Positions 55,764 through 64,000 of a DNA stretch of 64,000 nucleotides are shown here, piece after piece (position 1 is the first letter of the stretch; the number at the start of each line of letters is the position of its first letter). Location: contig NZ_QBKG01000005.1 of the NCBI RefSeq assembly GCF_003054025.1, positions 62,001 through 126,000 on the forward strand. Reading direction: 5' to 3'. The position numbers and the translations under genes were made by a program. Below the pieces are notes generated by a model. It ran no database searches, was not told the origin of the DNA, and was given only the letters and a program-made list of their open reading frames with translations. This stretch comes from Capnocytophaga leadbetteri. GTDB lineage: Bacteria; Bacteroidota; Bacteroidia; Flavobacteriales; Flavobacteriaceae.

Positions 55764-57233
55764 TTATCTTGAGTAATTAGGTGCTTCTTTAGTAATAGTG
55801 ATATTATGAGGGTGACTCTCTGCAATACCACTGGCTGTAATACGCACAAATCTACTCACAGCTTGCAGTGTTTCTATATCTTTAGCTCCACAATAGCCCA
55901 TACCTGCACGCAAGCCTCCGATAAATTGGTGCATACTTTCTTGTAACTCTCCTTTATAGGCCACACGTCCTACTATACCTTCTGGCACTAATTTCTTAAT
56001 ATCGTCTTCCACATCCTGAAAATAGCGGTCTTTACTACCTTGGTTCATAGCCTCTACAGAGCCCATTCCCCTATACGATTTGTACTTTCTACCTTCAAAA
56101 ATGATGGTTTCTCCTGGTGATTCTTTCGTACCTGCCAATAGCGAACCGAGCATTACACTATGAGCGCCTGCAGCGATAGCTTTCACTATATCGCCTGTAT
56201 ATCTGATACCTCCATCAGCTATCACAGGTATTCCTTTGCCTTTTAGGGCTTTAGCTACGTTCATCACTGCCGATAATTGCGGATAACCTACCCCTGCCAC
56301 TACCCTAGTAGTACATATAGAACCTGGCCCTATTCCTACTTTCACGGCATCAGCGCCGCTTTCAGCCAAATAGAGAGCTGCTTCAGCAGTAGCTATATTC
56401 CCTACTACTACATCTAAATCTGCAAACTTACTCTTTACTGCTTTCAATGCATTAACTACTCCTTTAGTATGTCCGTGGGCAGTATCTATTATTACAGCAT
56501 CTACACCGGCTTGCACTAAGGCTTCAGCGCGTTCTACTACATCTGCGGTTACCCCCAAAGCAGCTGCCACACGTAGCCTACCAATACTATCTTTGTTAGA
56601 CATCGATTTCTCTTGCAAGTTAGCAATGTCGCGGAAAGTGATAAGCCCAACCAATTTATAGTTCTTATCTACTACAGGTAGTTTTTCTATTTTGCTGCGT
56701 TGTAATATCTTTTCAGCCTCTTTCATAGAGGTACCTTCATTAGCAATCACTAAGTTTTTAGCAGTCATCACCTCTACTATAGGGCGAGTATTGTCCTGCT
56801 CAAAACGCAAATCGCGATTAGTTACAATACCTTTTAGAATACCATTGTCATCTACTATAGGTATCCCCCCTATGTTATTCTCCTTCATACAGCGCTTAGC
56901 ATCAGCTACTTTAGCATCTAAATGTAGGGTTACAGGGTCAATTATCATACCACTTTCAGCACGCTTTACCTTTCTTATTTGCTTAGCTTGCTCTTCTATG
57001 GTCATATTTTTGTGCAGTACTCCTATACCACCTTCGCGAGCCATAGCGATAGCCATTGCTGCTTCGGTAACAGTATCCATAGCAGCCGAAATAATAGGCA
57101 CATTTAGCGTGATATTACGCGTAAACTGAGAAGTGATGGCAACCTCACGTGGTAGCACTTCCGAATAATTAGGAATGAGAAGCACATCATCATATGTCAG
57201 CCCCTCACTGATTATTTTGTCTTGAAAATCCAT
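55764..57233 (-). CDS. guaB: IMP dehydrogenase
   Basis: A 489-residue enzyme that turns IMP into XMP, the committed step to GTP. The (beta/alpha)8 barrel is split by a CBS pair (about 95-210: [26 protein letters not shown]). The catalytic loop is [19 protein letters not shown] with the active Cys, the IMP-binding [13 protein letters not shown], and the flap RGMGSVEAM. Full length. The trk genes follow in the same direction, which may couple potassium uptake to guanine nucleotide need or just be convenient spacing. Confidence 0.96.
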   Translation of the reverse strand: MDFQDKIISEGLTYDDVLLIPNYSEVLPREVAITSQFTRNITLNVPIISAAMDTVTEAAMAIAMAREGGIGVLHKNMTIEEQAKQIRKVKRAESGMIIDPVTLHLDAKVADAKRCMKENNIGGIPIVDDNGILKGIVTNRDLRFEQDNTRPIVEVMTAKNLVIANEGTSMKEAEKILQRSKIEKLPVVDKNYKLVGLITFRDIANLQEKSMSNKDSIGRLRVAAALGVTADVVERAEALVQAGVDAVIIDTAHGHTKGVVNALKAVKSKFADLDVVVGNIATAEAALYLAESGADAVKVGIGPGSICTTRVVAGVGYPQLSAVMNVAKALKGKGIPVIADGGIRYTGDIVKAIAAGAHSVMLGSLLAGTKESPGETIIFEGRKYKSYRGMGSVEAMNQGSKDRYFQDVEDDIKKLVPEGIVGRVAYKGELQESMHQFIGGLRAGMGYCGAKDIETLQAVSRFVRITASGIAESHPHNITITKEAPNYSR

Positions 57234-57262
57234 TTTTTAGTAAAAAGAAAATTAGTTGCGTG

Positions 57263-57294
57263 CAAATATACATCTTTTTTATATACGCACCAAA
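57263..57294 (-). promoter_or_regulatory. Promoter of guaB (and probably the genes downstream)
   Basis: Minus-strand TTTG (57294-57291), 20 bases, TATATTTG (57270-57263), 30 bases before the ATG at 57233. Confidence 0.65.
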
Positions 57295-57330
57295 TTTTAA
57301 ATATTGTTTAATTTCTTAAAATCAAAAAAA

Positions 57331-57351
57331 GGCTACCTAAAAATAGTAGCC
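57331..57351 (-). terminator. Terminator after yebC
   Basis: GGCTAC/GTAGCC arms (57331-57336, 57346-57351), 9-base loop, with A/T runs on both sides giving U tracts either way. Confidence 0.8.
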
Positions 57352-57392
57352 TCTTTTTATATATTATTCATTTTCATTTGCTAATTAATAAA

Positions 57393-58112
57393 TTACTCCT
57401 CCGCTTCCTTCATAGTGTGATAGACGTTTTGAACATCATCATCTTCTTCTATCTTTTCTAATAGCTTTTCTACATCAGCTTGTTCTTCAGGAGTGAGTTC
57501 TTTGGTAACCTGTGGAATGCGTTCAAAACCTGATGAAAGAATTTCTATATTCCTACTTTCAAGCTCTTTTTGTATAGCTCCAAAACTCTCAAAAGGAGCA
57601 TAAATAAGAATACCATCTTCGTCAGCAAATACCTCTTCAGCTCCAAAATCTATCATCTCAAGTTCTAATTCCTCAGGGTCTATACCTTCAGCATTGATAC
57701 GGAAGTTACACGTATGATCAAACATAAATTCTACCGAACCCGAAGTCCCCAATGTACCATTGCATTTATTGAAGTAGCTGCGTATATTCGCCACGGTACG
57801 GTTGTTATTATCAGTAGCAGTTTCTATCAGCACAGCTATACCGTGTGGTGCATAGCCTTCAAAAAGTACTTCTTTATAGTTAGCGGTATCTTTTTCACTT
57901 GCTTTTTTTATAGCGCGTTCTATATTTTCTTTCGGCATATTAGCTGCCTTAGCATTCTGTATTACGGCACGTAGTCGCGAGTTACTTTCAGGGTGTGGAC
58001 CTCCCTCTTTCACTGCCATTACGATGTCTTTCCCTATACGGGTAAATGTTTTTGCCATTGCAGCCCAACGTTTAAACTTACGGGCTTTTCTAAATTCAAA
58101 TGCTCTTCCCAT
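57393..58112 (-). CDS. yebC: YebC/TACO1-family protein
   Basis: A 239-residue protein with the YebC start GRAFEFRKARKFKRWAAMAK, in parts, then KTFTRIGKDIVMAVKEGGPHPESNSRLR, NMPKENIERAIKKA and YEGYAPHGIAVLIE-like FEGYAPHGIAVLIETATDNNNRT. An acidic C-terminal half is typical. Members act as transcription regulators or help ribosomes with proline runs; the exact role here cannot be read from sequence. It stands alone between terminators. Confidence 0.93.
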   Translation of the reverse strand: MGRAFEFRKARKFKRWAAMAKTFTRIGKDIVMAVKEGGPHPESNSRLRAVIQNAKAANMPKENIERAIKKASEKDTANYKEVLFEGYAPHGIAVLIETATDNNNRTVANIRSYFNKCNGTLGTSGSVEFMFDHTCNFRINAEGIDPEELELEMIDFGAEEVFADEDGILIYAPFESFGAIQKELESRNIEILSSGFERIPQVTKELTPEEQADVEKLLEKIEEDDDVQNVYHTMKEAEE

Positions 58113-58158
58113 CTTTTTTAATGATTAATTGTTTAATTATTAATGATAATAATTTCTA

Positions 58159-58222
58159 TACTAATTTACTAATTGACAAATCGACAAATTGGCAAATTAG
58201 CAAATTGCCTAATTGACTAATT
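58159..58222. repeat. Cluster of short CAAATT/AATTG repeats
   Basis: Successive AATTGACAAAT, CGACAAATTGG, CAAATTAG, CAAATTG and AATTGACTAATTG units fill the space between yebC and capA and enter the capA stop region. Similar units occur at 54386-54420 and, weakly, near 34206-34236. Confidence 0.5.
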
Positions 58223-59276
58223 GTCTTATTTTTCCTTCTTCAAATTGCAATTGTGCTTCAGGAAAATCAAGCCCTGTAAGCCTCTTTATTTCCTGAAATA
58301 CCCTACCTTCAGCGTCCAACTCTAAGCCTATTCCTTTAGTTTGCTTTGTAGAGATGACATCTGCATATATAAAATTGCCGTTCTTATCTATTTTTATCTG
58401 ATAGAGGGGGGCTATTCCATTAACACCTTGCAGGTTAAACTGTCCATAAGTATTAAAGTTGCCCATACTATAGGTGATAAACTTACCTTTGTACACCTCC
58501 ACAGCACGTGTAACGTGGGGTCCGTGTCCCAATACTATATCTGCTCCTGCATCTATTACTGAGTGAGCGAACTTATGCACATCTCCCCTATTTTCACCGT
58601 AGAAGAACTCATTAGTTCGGGGTACGCGGGTATGTTTAGACCCCTCAGCACCTCCATGAAACGAAACAATAACTATATCTGCCTGCGCTCTGAGTTCCTT
58701 TACTAAATCAGTTGCTTGAGCTATATTGTTTACTGACAGCATATTGCTATTGGGCGAAAAGGCACAGAAACCGTACTTCACTCCGTCTTTTTCAAATACT
58801 ACCGACTTATTTTCTACAGGCCCTGCGTGGTAAATCCCTACATTGTCCAATACTTTAGCCGTATTGCGTCGCCCTTTCTCACCAAAGTCGTTTGCGTGAT
58901 TATTAGCGGTACTCATAAGGTTAAAACCAGCCTCTTTTAGTATATCACCATAGCGGTCTGGCATCCTAAAAGCGTAACAAGTACCTGCTTCTGAGTTTTT
59001 ACATTTCTCTGAATTGCCTTCATCTAAAATAGCTCCTTCCAAATTGCCAAACACTATATCACCTTTCAGATAAGGTTTCACTTGCTTAAAGCTATTTTTA
59101 GCATCATCTGGTGGCAGATTGCCTGCGGGAAAAGCTGAGCCTATCATCACATCACCTACTGCCACAATAGTAAGAGTATCCTTTGTTACTACTGAGGTCG
59201 TATCTGTTTGAGTATCAGCTTGTGCGTAAACAGTCCCCACAAATATAGCTGCTAATAATAGAAGTATTTTTTTCAT
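58209..59276 (-). CDS. CapA-family metallophosphatase-fold protein
   Basis: A 355-residue exported protein (signal MKKILLLLAAIFVGTVYAQ) of the PGA_cap/CapA family. Motifs are VAVGDVMIGSAFP (metal-binding D), VFGNLEGAI, NLMSTANNHANDFG (NNH), VSFHGGAEG and DIVLGHGPHVTRAVEVY, all with metal ligands. Relatives make or process poly-gamma-glutamate or act as phosphatases; no other capsule gene is near. It follows psd by 8 bases. Confidence 0.88.
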   Translation of the reverse strand: MKKILLLLAAIFVGTVYAQADTQTDTTSVVTKDTLTIVAVGDVMIGSAFPAGNLPPDDAKNSFKQVKPYLKGDIVFGNLEGAILDEGNSEKCKNSEAGTCYAFRMPDRYGDILKEAGFNLMSTANNHANDFGEKGRRNTAKVLDNVGIYHAGPVENKSVVFEKDGVKYGFCAFSPNSNMLSVNNIAQATDLVKELRAQADIVIVSFHGGAEGSKHTRVPRTNEFFYGENRGDVHKFAHSVIDAGADIVLGHGPHVTRAVEVYKGKFITYSMGNFNTYGQFNLQGVNGIAPLYQIKIDKNGNFIYADVISTKQTKGIGLELDAEGRVFQEIKRLTGLDFPEAQLQFEEGKIRQLVN

Positions 59277-59284
59277 CGTCTTTC

Positions 59285-59935
59285 TTATTTTTCGGCAATC
59301 ACTTGTACGCCTCCTTTCACTTTATCACCTAACTGAACTTTTACTTTAGTTCCCAAAGGTAAATACACATCTACACGCGAACCAAATTTTATAAAGCCCG
59401 CATCTTCACCTTGCACTGCTGTATCACCTACTTTAGCGTAATTGACAATACGTTTTGCCAAAGCTCCTGCTATTTGTCGGTATAGCACCTCACCAAACAC
59501 AGGGTTATCTACTACTACTGTAGTGCGTTCATTTTCTTCAGAAGCCTTAGGGTGCCACGCTACTAAATACTTACCAGGGTGATATTTACTATAGGTTACC
59601 TTACCTCCTAAAGCATAACGCGTTACGTGTACATTTAAAGGCGACATAAATATCGACACCTGTAAACGTTTATCTTTAAAGTATTCTTTTTCAAACACTT
59701 CTTCTATTACCACCACCTTACCATCTACAGGAGCGATAATATGTGCCTCATTTTTAGGCGTGAGGCGTTTAGGGTTTCTAAAAAACTGTAGTATAGCTAT
59801 CAAAAAGACAAAAGCTACCAATTGCACCAATAGCTTAAGCCATTCTATATCAATACAATAATGAGCTATCAAGGCTATTATTACTGTAATAGCAAAGCTA
59901 ACCAAGATAATCTTAAATCCTTCTTTGTGAAACAT
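59285..59935 (-). CDS. psd: Phosphatidylserine decarboxylase
   Basis: A 216-residue proenzyme of the short type. Two N-terminal membrane segments (about 8-28, 32-50) precede the catalytic part with APVDGKVVVIEE, ISIFMSPLNVHV-like VSIFMSPLNVHVTR, and the self-cleavage GS in FIKFGSRVDVYLP (about 188-200), where the Ser becomes the pyruvoyl group. It makes phosphatidylethanolamine. CapA follows after 8 bases. Confidence 0.93.
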   Translation of the reverse strand: MFHKEGFKIILVSFAITVIIALIAHYCIDIEWLKLLVQLVAFVFLIAILQFFRNPKRLTPKNEAHIIAPVDGKVVVIEEVFEKEYFKDKRLQVSIFMSPLNVHVTRYALGGKVTYSKYHPGKYLVAWHPKASEENERTTVVVDNPVFGEVLYRQIAGALAKRIVNYAKVGDTAVQGEDAGFIKFGSRVDVYLPLGTKVKVQLGDKVKGGVQVIAEK

Positions 59936-59954
59936 AATATTCTAATATTTGCGG

Positions 59955-59986
59955 CAAAGATAAAACACTTTTTATTTATACCCAAA
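59955..59986 (-). promoter_or_regulatory. Promoter of psd-capA
   Basis: Minus-strand TTTG (59986-59983), 20 bases, TATCTTTG (59962-59955), 20 bases before the ATG at 59935. Confidence 0.65.
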
Positions 59987-60030
59987 AATATGGTTAATAT
60001 TTTATCAGCGCATCTGCATTTTTCAACATA

Positions 60031-60060
60031 AAAAAGCAGCGCAACGAGGCACTGCTTTTT
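60031..60060 (-). terminator. Terminator after the OmpA-like gene
   Basis: AAAAAGCAG (60031-60039) pairs with CTGCTTTTT (60052-60060), with a further GC pair inside; U tract on either strand. Confidence 0.8.
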
Positions 60061-60083
60061 TCCTTTTTTAATATTTTGTTTTA

Positions 60084-61178
60084 TTAATAACTTCTGATAA
60101 CCACTCGTAGCTCTACACGACGTGCTTGTGCAGGAGTAGCTTGTGGGTCTACTCCTTTAAAAGCGGTCAGTATACGCTCGTTGCTTATCCCTTTAGCGTT
60201 TAGTATCTGGGCAACAGCTACAGCACGCTCCATAGAGAGCACATTGTTATAGGCAGCACTCCCTACGGCACTCGCATACCCTTCTAAGAGTATGGATAGT
60301 TCGGGGTGCGCTTGTAGCATCGTTACCATCTCGTCTATTATTGTAGGGTCATAAGCTAAAGGTATCGTTTTATTATTAGCGAAATAGAGCAACGCTTTCT
60401 TATGCCCATAGGCAGCCAATAGCTGTTCTAATTCGCTGCGTTTTTCTGCCGAAATCTGTATAGGTACCCCTGTGGCTGTTACACTTTGCACTACTATAGG
60501 GGCATAGCCTGCTGTTGCCGTAGTAGCTGTTGTAGTAGCTACAGTGGCTTGGGTGCCTACAGCGGTAGCCTGAGCATTGGCAGCGGTAGGGGCAATATTA
60601 CTTTTAGCCGCTACCATTCCTGTATTGGCTGCTAAAGTAGCTAAGAGCAATTGCTGCTGTTTGCGCAGCTGTTCTACCGTACCCGATAGTTGGGCTAACT
60701 GCTGAGCTATCGCAGCAGTAGTCTGTGTTTGAACCACAGCTGCAGGCACTACAGAACGCTGAGTTATAGCAGTATTAGTAGCAGTACGAACTACTGCAGG
60801 GTTTGCTGTACGAGCAATAGTAGTATTACTTGCTGTACGAGCGATAGCAGTATTACTTGCCGTACGGCTGATAATAGTACTACTAGTGGTTCCCACTACC
60901 GTAGGACTTACTGCTGCTGCCTTTACTAACCGATACTCATTTATAACTACCGAAGTAGATGACATTTGTTCTGTCTTATAATTCACAGCCGATAGCATAC
61001 TGTCTAACTGCTTATCTCTAAGGGTAGTCAGCTCTGCCTTCCCTATTTGTTCTAAAAGATATCGCAATTCATCTACCGTCATTACTATCTCTGTCTTTTT
61101 TGGGGTAGGTGCTATCTGTGCATTTATGGTTTGCACACATAACAATAGCCCCCCTATAATCTGATAGATATACTTCAT
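60084..61178 (-). CDS. OmpA-like exported protein with low-complexity middle
   Basis: A 364-residue protein with a signal peptide (MKYIYQIIGGLLLCVQTINA). An N-terminal helix is followed by a Thr/Ala/Val/Ser/Gln-rich region (about 85-235) with units like TASNTAIARTASNTTIARTA in short repeats. The C-terminal OmpA domain (about 255-364) has LLEGYASAVGSAAYNNVLSMERAVAVAQIL and the tail RRVELRVVI, which bind peptidoglycan. It starts 2 bases after the stop of the beta-barrel protein gene and forms an operon with it. Confidence 0.88.
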   Translation of the reverse strand: MKYIYQIIGGLLLCVQTINAQIAPTPKKTEIVMTVDELRYLLEQIGKAELTTLRDKQLDSMLSAVNYKTEQMSSTSVVINEYRLVKAAAVSPTVVGTTSSTIISRTASNTAIARTASNTTIARTANPAVVRTATNTAITQRSVVPAAVVQTQTTAAIAQQLAQLSGTVEQLRKQQQLLLATLAANTGMVAAKSNIAPTAANAQATAVGTQATVATTTATTATAGYAPIVVQSVTATGVPIQISAEKRSELEQLLAAYGHKKALLYFANNKTIPLAYDPTIIDEMVTMLQAHPELSILLEGYASAVGSAAYNNVLSMERAVAVAQILNAKGISNERILTAFKGVDPQATPAQARRVELRVVIRSY

Positions 61179-61180
61179 AA

Positions 61181-62938
61181 TTATTTCGCTGCTGGCGCAC
61201 CAACTTTTGCCTTTTGTATTTCGTCTGTCGTTTTTTGCAATTCATCTTTTGCTTTTTGCACTTCGTCAGTCGTTTTTTGCAATTCGTCTTTTGCCTTTTG
61301 CACTTCTTCTCTCGCTGCTTGGGTTTCTAAAAGCAATTTTTCTAAACGGTCTATGCGCTGTTCTGGTGTTTTACCTTCGCCTTCTCTAATGTTTTTCACT
61401 ACACTATCAATAAGCTGTTGTAGCTCTTCAGGCGTCATACGCACTAAGCGCACTTGTTCTGCTACTGGGTAAGGCAAATGTTCTGCTACGTATGTATTTC
61501 TTAAGTCTTCCCATTGTTGTTTTTCTTTTAGCAGACGGTTAGCATTAGCGGTATCACCGTTTTGGTAAGCCAACTGTATTTGTTTTTCTACAGCAGTTAT
61601 TTGGCTATTGTAGTAAGCTAAGTTTCGTTTTTCAGGCGAAACAGTAGAAGCCGCATTTGTTGTAGTTGCAGAGGTGGTAGTTACCGAAACCGGAACAGTA
61701 GCAGCTTCAGCAGCACCCAACTGTTGCTCGTATAACTCTCTCTCTACTGACTTAGCCAATTTAATACGTAGCCCTGCATTGTAAAATACATTGCTTTTTA
61801 GTTTGTTCACAGAGCTCAATGCGGTACTTACATCTTCGTTATGGGTCGTGTAAAGCAAGTTAGCAACGCCAAAAAGCTCTACGCGTTTGCCTAAAGGTAT
61901 AGCCAAACCTACCCCTCCTTTAGCAAAAATACCCGATTTATTAGCTACACTTGCTACTTTGCCTACATAATTATCGCCTATCTTCATATAACCAGCACCT
62001 ATTTGTACGTAAGGCACTACGCCACTAGCTACATTTAGGCGTGCTAAGAAATCACCTCCGTATATTGATAGGTTTTCAAAATTAGCAGAGAGCTTTTCAT
62101 CAGTCATAGCACGGTAGTAATACCCTCTAATACCTATGTATTCAGTAAAGTCTACCCCTAATGCCAAACCTCCAAAGTAAGCATCGCGTAGATTACTATC
62201 GTTATTGAAGTTTAAGTAACCCAAAGTAGGCTCTATTACCACCTTAAAGCTCTTCAAGTTAGTATACGCTTGGTCTAAGGCTGTCAGCTGATTAGGGTTG
62301 CGACCTCCTAAGTAAAGCTGTAGCCCTGCGCCTACACTCCACGCTAAATGATTTTCCTCTTCTACGTTATTATCTATCCAAGTGTTATAAGCAGAAGTAT
62401 TAGCTTCTGTAGGTTTATAAAGCACGTTGCTAGGGTCAAAGCTAAAACGAGTTGCTTTAGCTTGTACGTTCAGCGTAAGGCGACGGGCAAGGTTAAACTT
62501 AGCCCCTAATCCTAGCCCAAAATACACTTGGTCTTGGCTTAAGTCATTAGCTTTAATAGTCTGCACTCCTGACCCTAAAGTAACATAAGGCTGAAAAGAG
62601 TACGCTAAGGGTATATTCCCTTTCAGTTCGCCTCCCCATCTGTGTACTGCCACATCTTTAGCTTCAAAAGCATTGCTAATAGCAGTAGGAGCGTCATAAC
62701 CCGCAAGGGTCGATTTCATTCCCATTGCTTGTCTATACGAACCCAATAATTCTATATTTCTACCGAAGCCGAAGCCTACATAGCCACCTGCCATAAAGCC
62801 ATTAGTGATAGCGGTTTTCTTTTGCCACCATACATAATCACCTGTAGGGGCTACTGCAAAGCTAATGTCCTTCACTTGCGCTCCCACCGATGTTGATAAA
62901 AGAGCAAGAATACCTAAATTAAAAAAAGTTTTTCTCAT
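61181..62938 (-). CDS. Outer-membrane protein with C-terminal coiled-coil repeats
   Basis: A 585-residue protein from the ATG at 62938; the frame is open to a TTG at 63001, but the promoter at 63006-63035 makes that too early. A signal peptide (MRKTFFNLGILALLSTSVGA) precedes two porin-like beta regions (about 25-220 and 240-415), each with GxGxxxxxxF strand patterns. A linker and helical segment follow. The C-terminus (about 535-585) is a heptad coiled coil with 14-residue units (EVQKAKDELQKTTD, repeated). It probably sits in the outer membrane with the helix reaching into the periplasm beside the OmpA-like partner. Confidence 0.85.
   Translation of the reverse strand: MRKTFFNLGILALLSTSVGAQVKDISFAVAPTGDYVWWQKKTAITNGFMAGGYVGFGFGRNIELLGSYRQAMGMKSTLAGYDAPTAISNAFEAKDVAVHRWGGELKGNIPLAYSFQPYVTLGSGVQTIKANDLSQDQVYFGLGLGAKFNLARRLTLNVQAKATRFSFDPSNVLYKPTEANTSAYNTWIDNNVEEENHLAWSVGAGLQLYLGGRNPNQLTALDQAYTNLKSFKVVIEPTLGYLNFNNDSNLRDAYFGGLALGVDFTEYIGIRGYYYRAMTDEKLSANFENLSIYGGDFLARLNVASGVVPYVQIGAGYMKIGDNYVGKVASVANKSGIFAKGGVGLAIPLGKRVELFGVANLLYTTHNEDVSTALSSVNKLKSNVFYNAGLRIKLAKSVERELYEQQLGAAEAATVPVSVTTTSATTTNAASTVSPEKRNLAYYNSQITAVEKQIQLAYQNGDTANANRLLKEKQQWEDLRNTYVAEHLPYPVAEQVRLVRMTPEELQQLIDSVVKNIREGEGKTPEQRIDRLEKLLLETQAAREEVQKAKDELQKTTDEVQKAKDELQKTTDEIQKAKVGAPAAK
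61191..61306. repeat. 42-bp tandem repeat coding for coiled-coil units
   Basis: About two and a half near-identical 42-bp units at the 3' end of the outer-membrane protein gene encode the 14-residue K-A-K-D-E-L-Q-K-T-T-D-E-x-Q pattern. Length variation between strains is likely. Confidence 0.7.
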
Positions 62939-63005
62939 CGTTTTTAAATTATTTTTATTATAGTAAGTTTTTTTAGTTATTACTGATTTTAAGTTAATCA
63001 ATTCG

Positions 63006-63035
63006 CAAAAGTACGAATATTTTTCACTTCTACAA
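63006..63035 (-). promoter_or_regulatory. Promoter of the outer-membrane protein/OmpA operon
   Basis: Minus-strand TTG (63035-63033), 19 bases, TACTTTTG (63013-63006). Supports the ATG at 62938 with a leader of about 60 bases. Confidence 0.65.
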
Positions 63036-63073
63036 CTATAGCCACTAAAATTTTATTTTTATAAACAAAAAAA

Positions 63074-63095
63074 GACAGCACATCACTGCACTGCC
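63074..63095 (-). terminator. Terminator after the nagB-type gene
   Basis: A hairpin of ten-base arms with several G-U pairs, flanked by A- and T-runs, 28 bases after the stop codon. Confidence 0.6.
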
Positions 63096-63122
63096 TTTTT
63101 TATCTCATCTATAATTGTCAAA

Positions 63123-64000
63123 TTAGAAAAAGTATCGTTTAAACGCTTCTATAGCTTCATAATCTGCCAAACCTAAATTGCGATAGCGTTGCGCCGTTTG
63201 GCTATTACGCGCTTCTGCACGTTGCCAGAACTCACGCAAGTCATCTCCTTGAAACATCGCACCATCTTTTTGCGATTGGTGGAAGAAGATAGCCTGACGT
63301 TTCTTAAGCACTTGCGCCGGACTCATAGGCACTGCCATTTCTATTTCGTGTATATCCCATTCGTGCCAAGCGCCGCGGTATAACCATACCCAGCAGTCTT
63401 TCATATAATCCTTGTGTTTCAAGTTCTTAAGCGCTGCAAAAATAGCGTCTAAGCACACTTTATGAGTACCGTGCGGGTCAGCAAGGTCACCAGCTGCATA
63501 TATTTGGTGTGGTTTTACCTCTTCTATAAGGTTCATTATAATGTTGATATCTGCCTCACCTATAGGGTTTTTCTTCACGCCTCCTGTTTCGTAGAAAGGC
63601 AAGTTAAGGAAGTGTACGTGTTTATCAGGTACGCCTTCGTAACGAGTAGCTGCCAATGATTCGTGGCGACGTATATTACCTTTTAGTTGGCGTACTAATA
63701 AAGTATCTATTTCATTAGATTTCTTATTAGTAATATTGCTGATAATCTCATCAAGTACAGCTACTTCACCTTTGTTTTCTTTTACTATATCTTTAAACAC
63801 TTCAGCAAATTTCAACGCTTCGTGGTCTGATACGGCAAAGTTACCTGAAGTTTGGTAAGCGATGTGTACTTCGTGTCCTTGTGATACCAAACGGTCAAAA
63901 GTACCTCCCATTGAGATAACGTCATCATCAGGGTGCGGACTGAAGATAATAACGCGTTTTTTGTGTGGGTGTTCGCGTTCAGGGCGGTTAGTATCATCAG
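63123..64000 (-). CDS. nagB: C-terminal part of a NagB-type protein with PIG-L deacetylase-like domain (runs off window)
   Basis: The frame is open through the window edge; 292 codons are visible and the 5' part is outside. The visible part begins in a linker (NRPEREHPHKKRVIIFSPHPDDDVISMGGTF, in parts) whose PHPDDD is the PIG-L/LmbE metal motif. It continues GHEVHIAYQTSGN and later AAGDLADPHGTHKVC, the second metal site. The end ARNSQTAQRYRNLGLADYEAIEAF matches the long Bacteroidota NagB, where a glucosamine-6-phosphate deaminase head is fused to this domain. The head itself is not seen, so the name rests on the tail. Confidence 0.85.
   Translation of the reverse strand, partial: DDTNRPEREHPHKKRVIIFSPHPDDDVISMGGTFDRLVSQGHEVHIAYQTSGNFAVSDHEALKFAEVFKDIVKENKGEVAVLDEIISNITNKKSNEIDTLLVRQLKGNIRRHESLAATRYEGVPDKHVHFLNLPFYETGGVKKNPIGEADINIIMNLIEEVKPHQIYAAGDLADPHGTHKVCLDAIFAALKNLKHKDYMKDCWVWLYRGAWHEWDIHEIEMAVPMSPAQVLKKRQAIFFHQSQKDGAMFQGDDLREFWQRAEARNSQTAQRYRNLGLADYEAIEAFKRYFF

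Noticed and set aside
61191-61306. CRISPR-like array
   Set aside because: Contiguous 42-bp coding repeats for a coiled coil, no spacers.

Overview
The window looks like a chromosome segment of a flavobacterium (Bacteroidota), quite possibly Capnocytophaga. The evidence is a PorT-type secretion/gliding protein next to the menaquinone methyltransferase gene, a fused ccsB-ccsA cytochrome c biogenesis gene, DUF2911 and DUF3810 neighbours, and at least fifteen promoters of the Bacteroidota form (TTG, about 19-20 bases, TAnnTTTG). The genus is an inference; the phylum is well supported.

Region 1 (1 to about 19.9 kb, all on the minus strand) is accessory DNA that looks like one end of a CTnDOT-like integrative conjugative element (ICE). 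Read in the direction of transcription, it holds an rteC-type regulator, a small HTH gene, a TOPRIM primase plus RecA-fold ATPase gene, a second small HTH gene, a DUF4099/DUF3945 gene, a topoisomerase III gene, an orphan AbiEi-like gene, a DUF1896 gene, and a 1838-residue methylase/helicase. After a terminator and a fresh promoter follows a type VI secretion (T6SS) cluster: a membrane PKD protein, the ClpV/TssH ATPase, an NlpC/P60-like lipoprotein that lacks the catalytic residues, and the start of another probable T6SS gene that leaves the window. Two excision-module genes are damaged: topB has an in-frame stop at codon 134, and rteC has a +1 shift in a nine-base homopolymer. The T6SS genes are intact. 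The element may therefore be stranded in the chromosome while its T6SS cargo is kept.

A 29-bp near-perfect hairpin (19925-19986) lies where accessory DNA gives way to the core chromosome.

Region 2 (20 to 49.6 kb, mostly plus strand) is core. It has ubiE-porT-DUF2911-DUF3810; ccsBA; marC-kdsA-cca; a convergent ankyrin/DUF2271 pair; alaS; a ferredoxin reductase and its [2Fe-2S] ferredoxin; an M16 peptidase; DUF368, UMF1-type MFS and PspC-like genes; a flavin monooxygenase-like gene with oxyR; a C-terminal processing protease; an MscS channel; and a membrane acyltransferase.

Region 3 (49.6 to 64 kb, minus strand) has tRNA-Gly(UCC), a run guaB-trkH-trkA-clpS-exonuclease-relA/spoT-trmH that may be one long operon, yebC, psd-capA, an outer-membrane protein/OmpA pair, and the 3' part of a nagB-type gene. 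No CRISPR array, rRNA, insertion sequence or integrase was seen.
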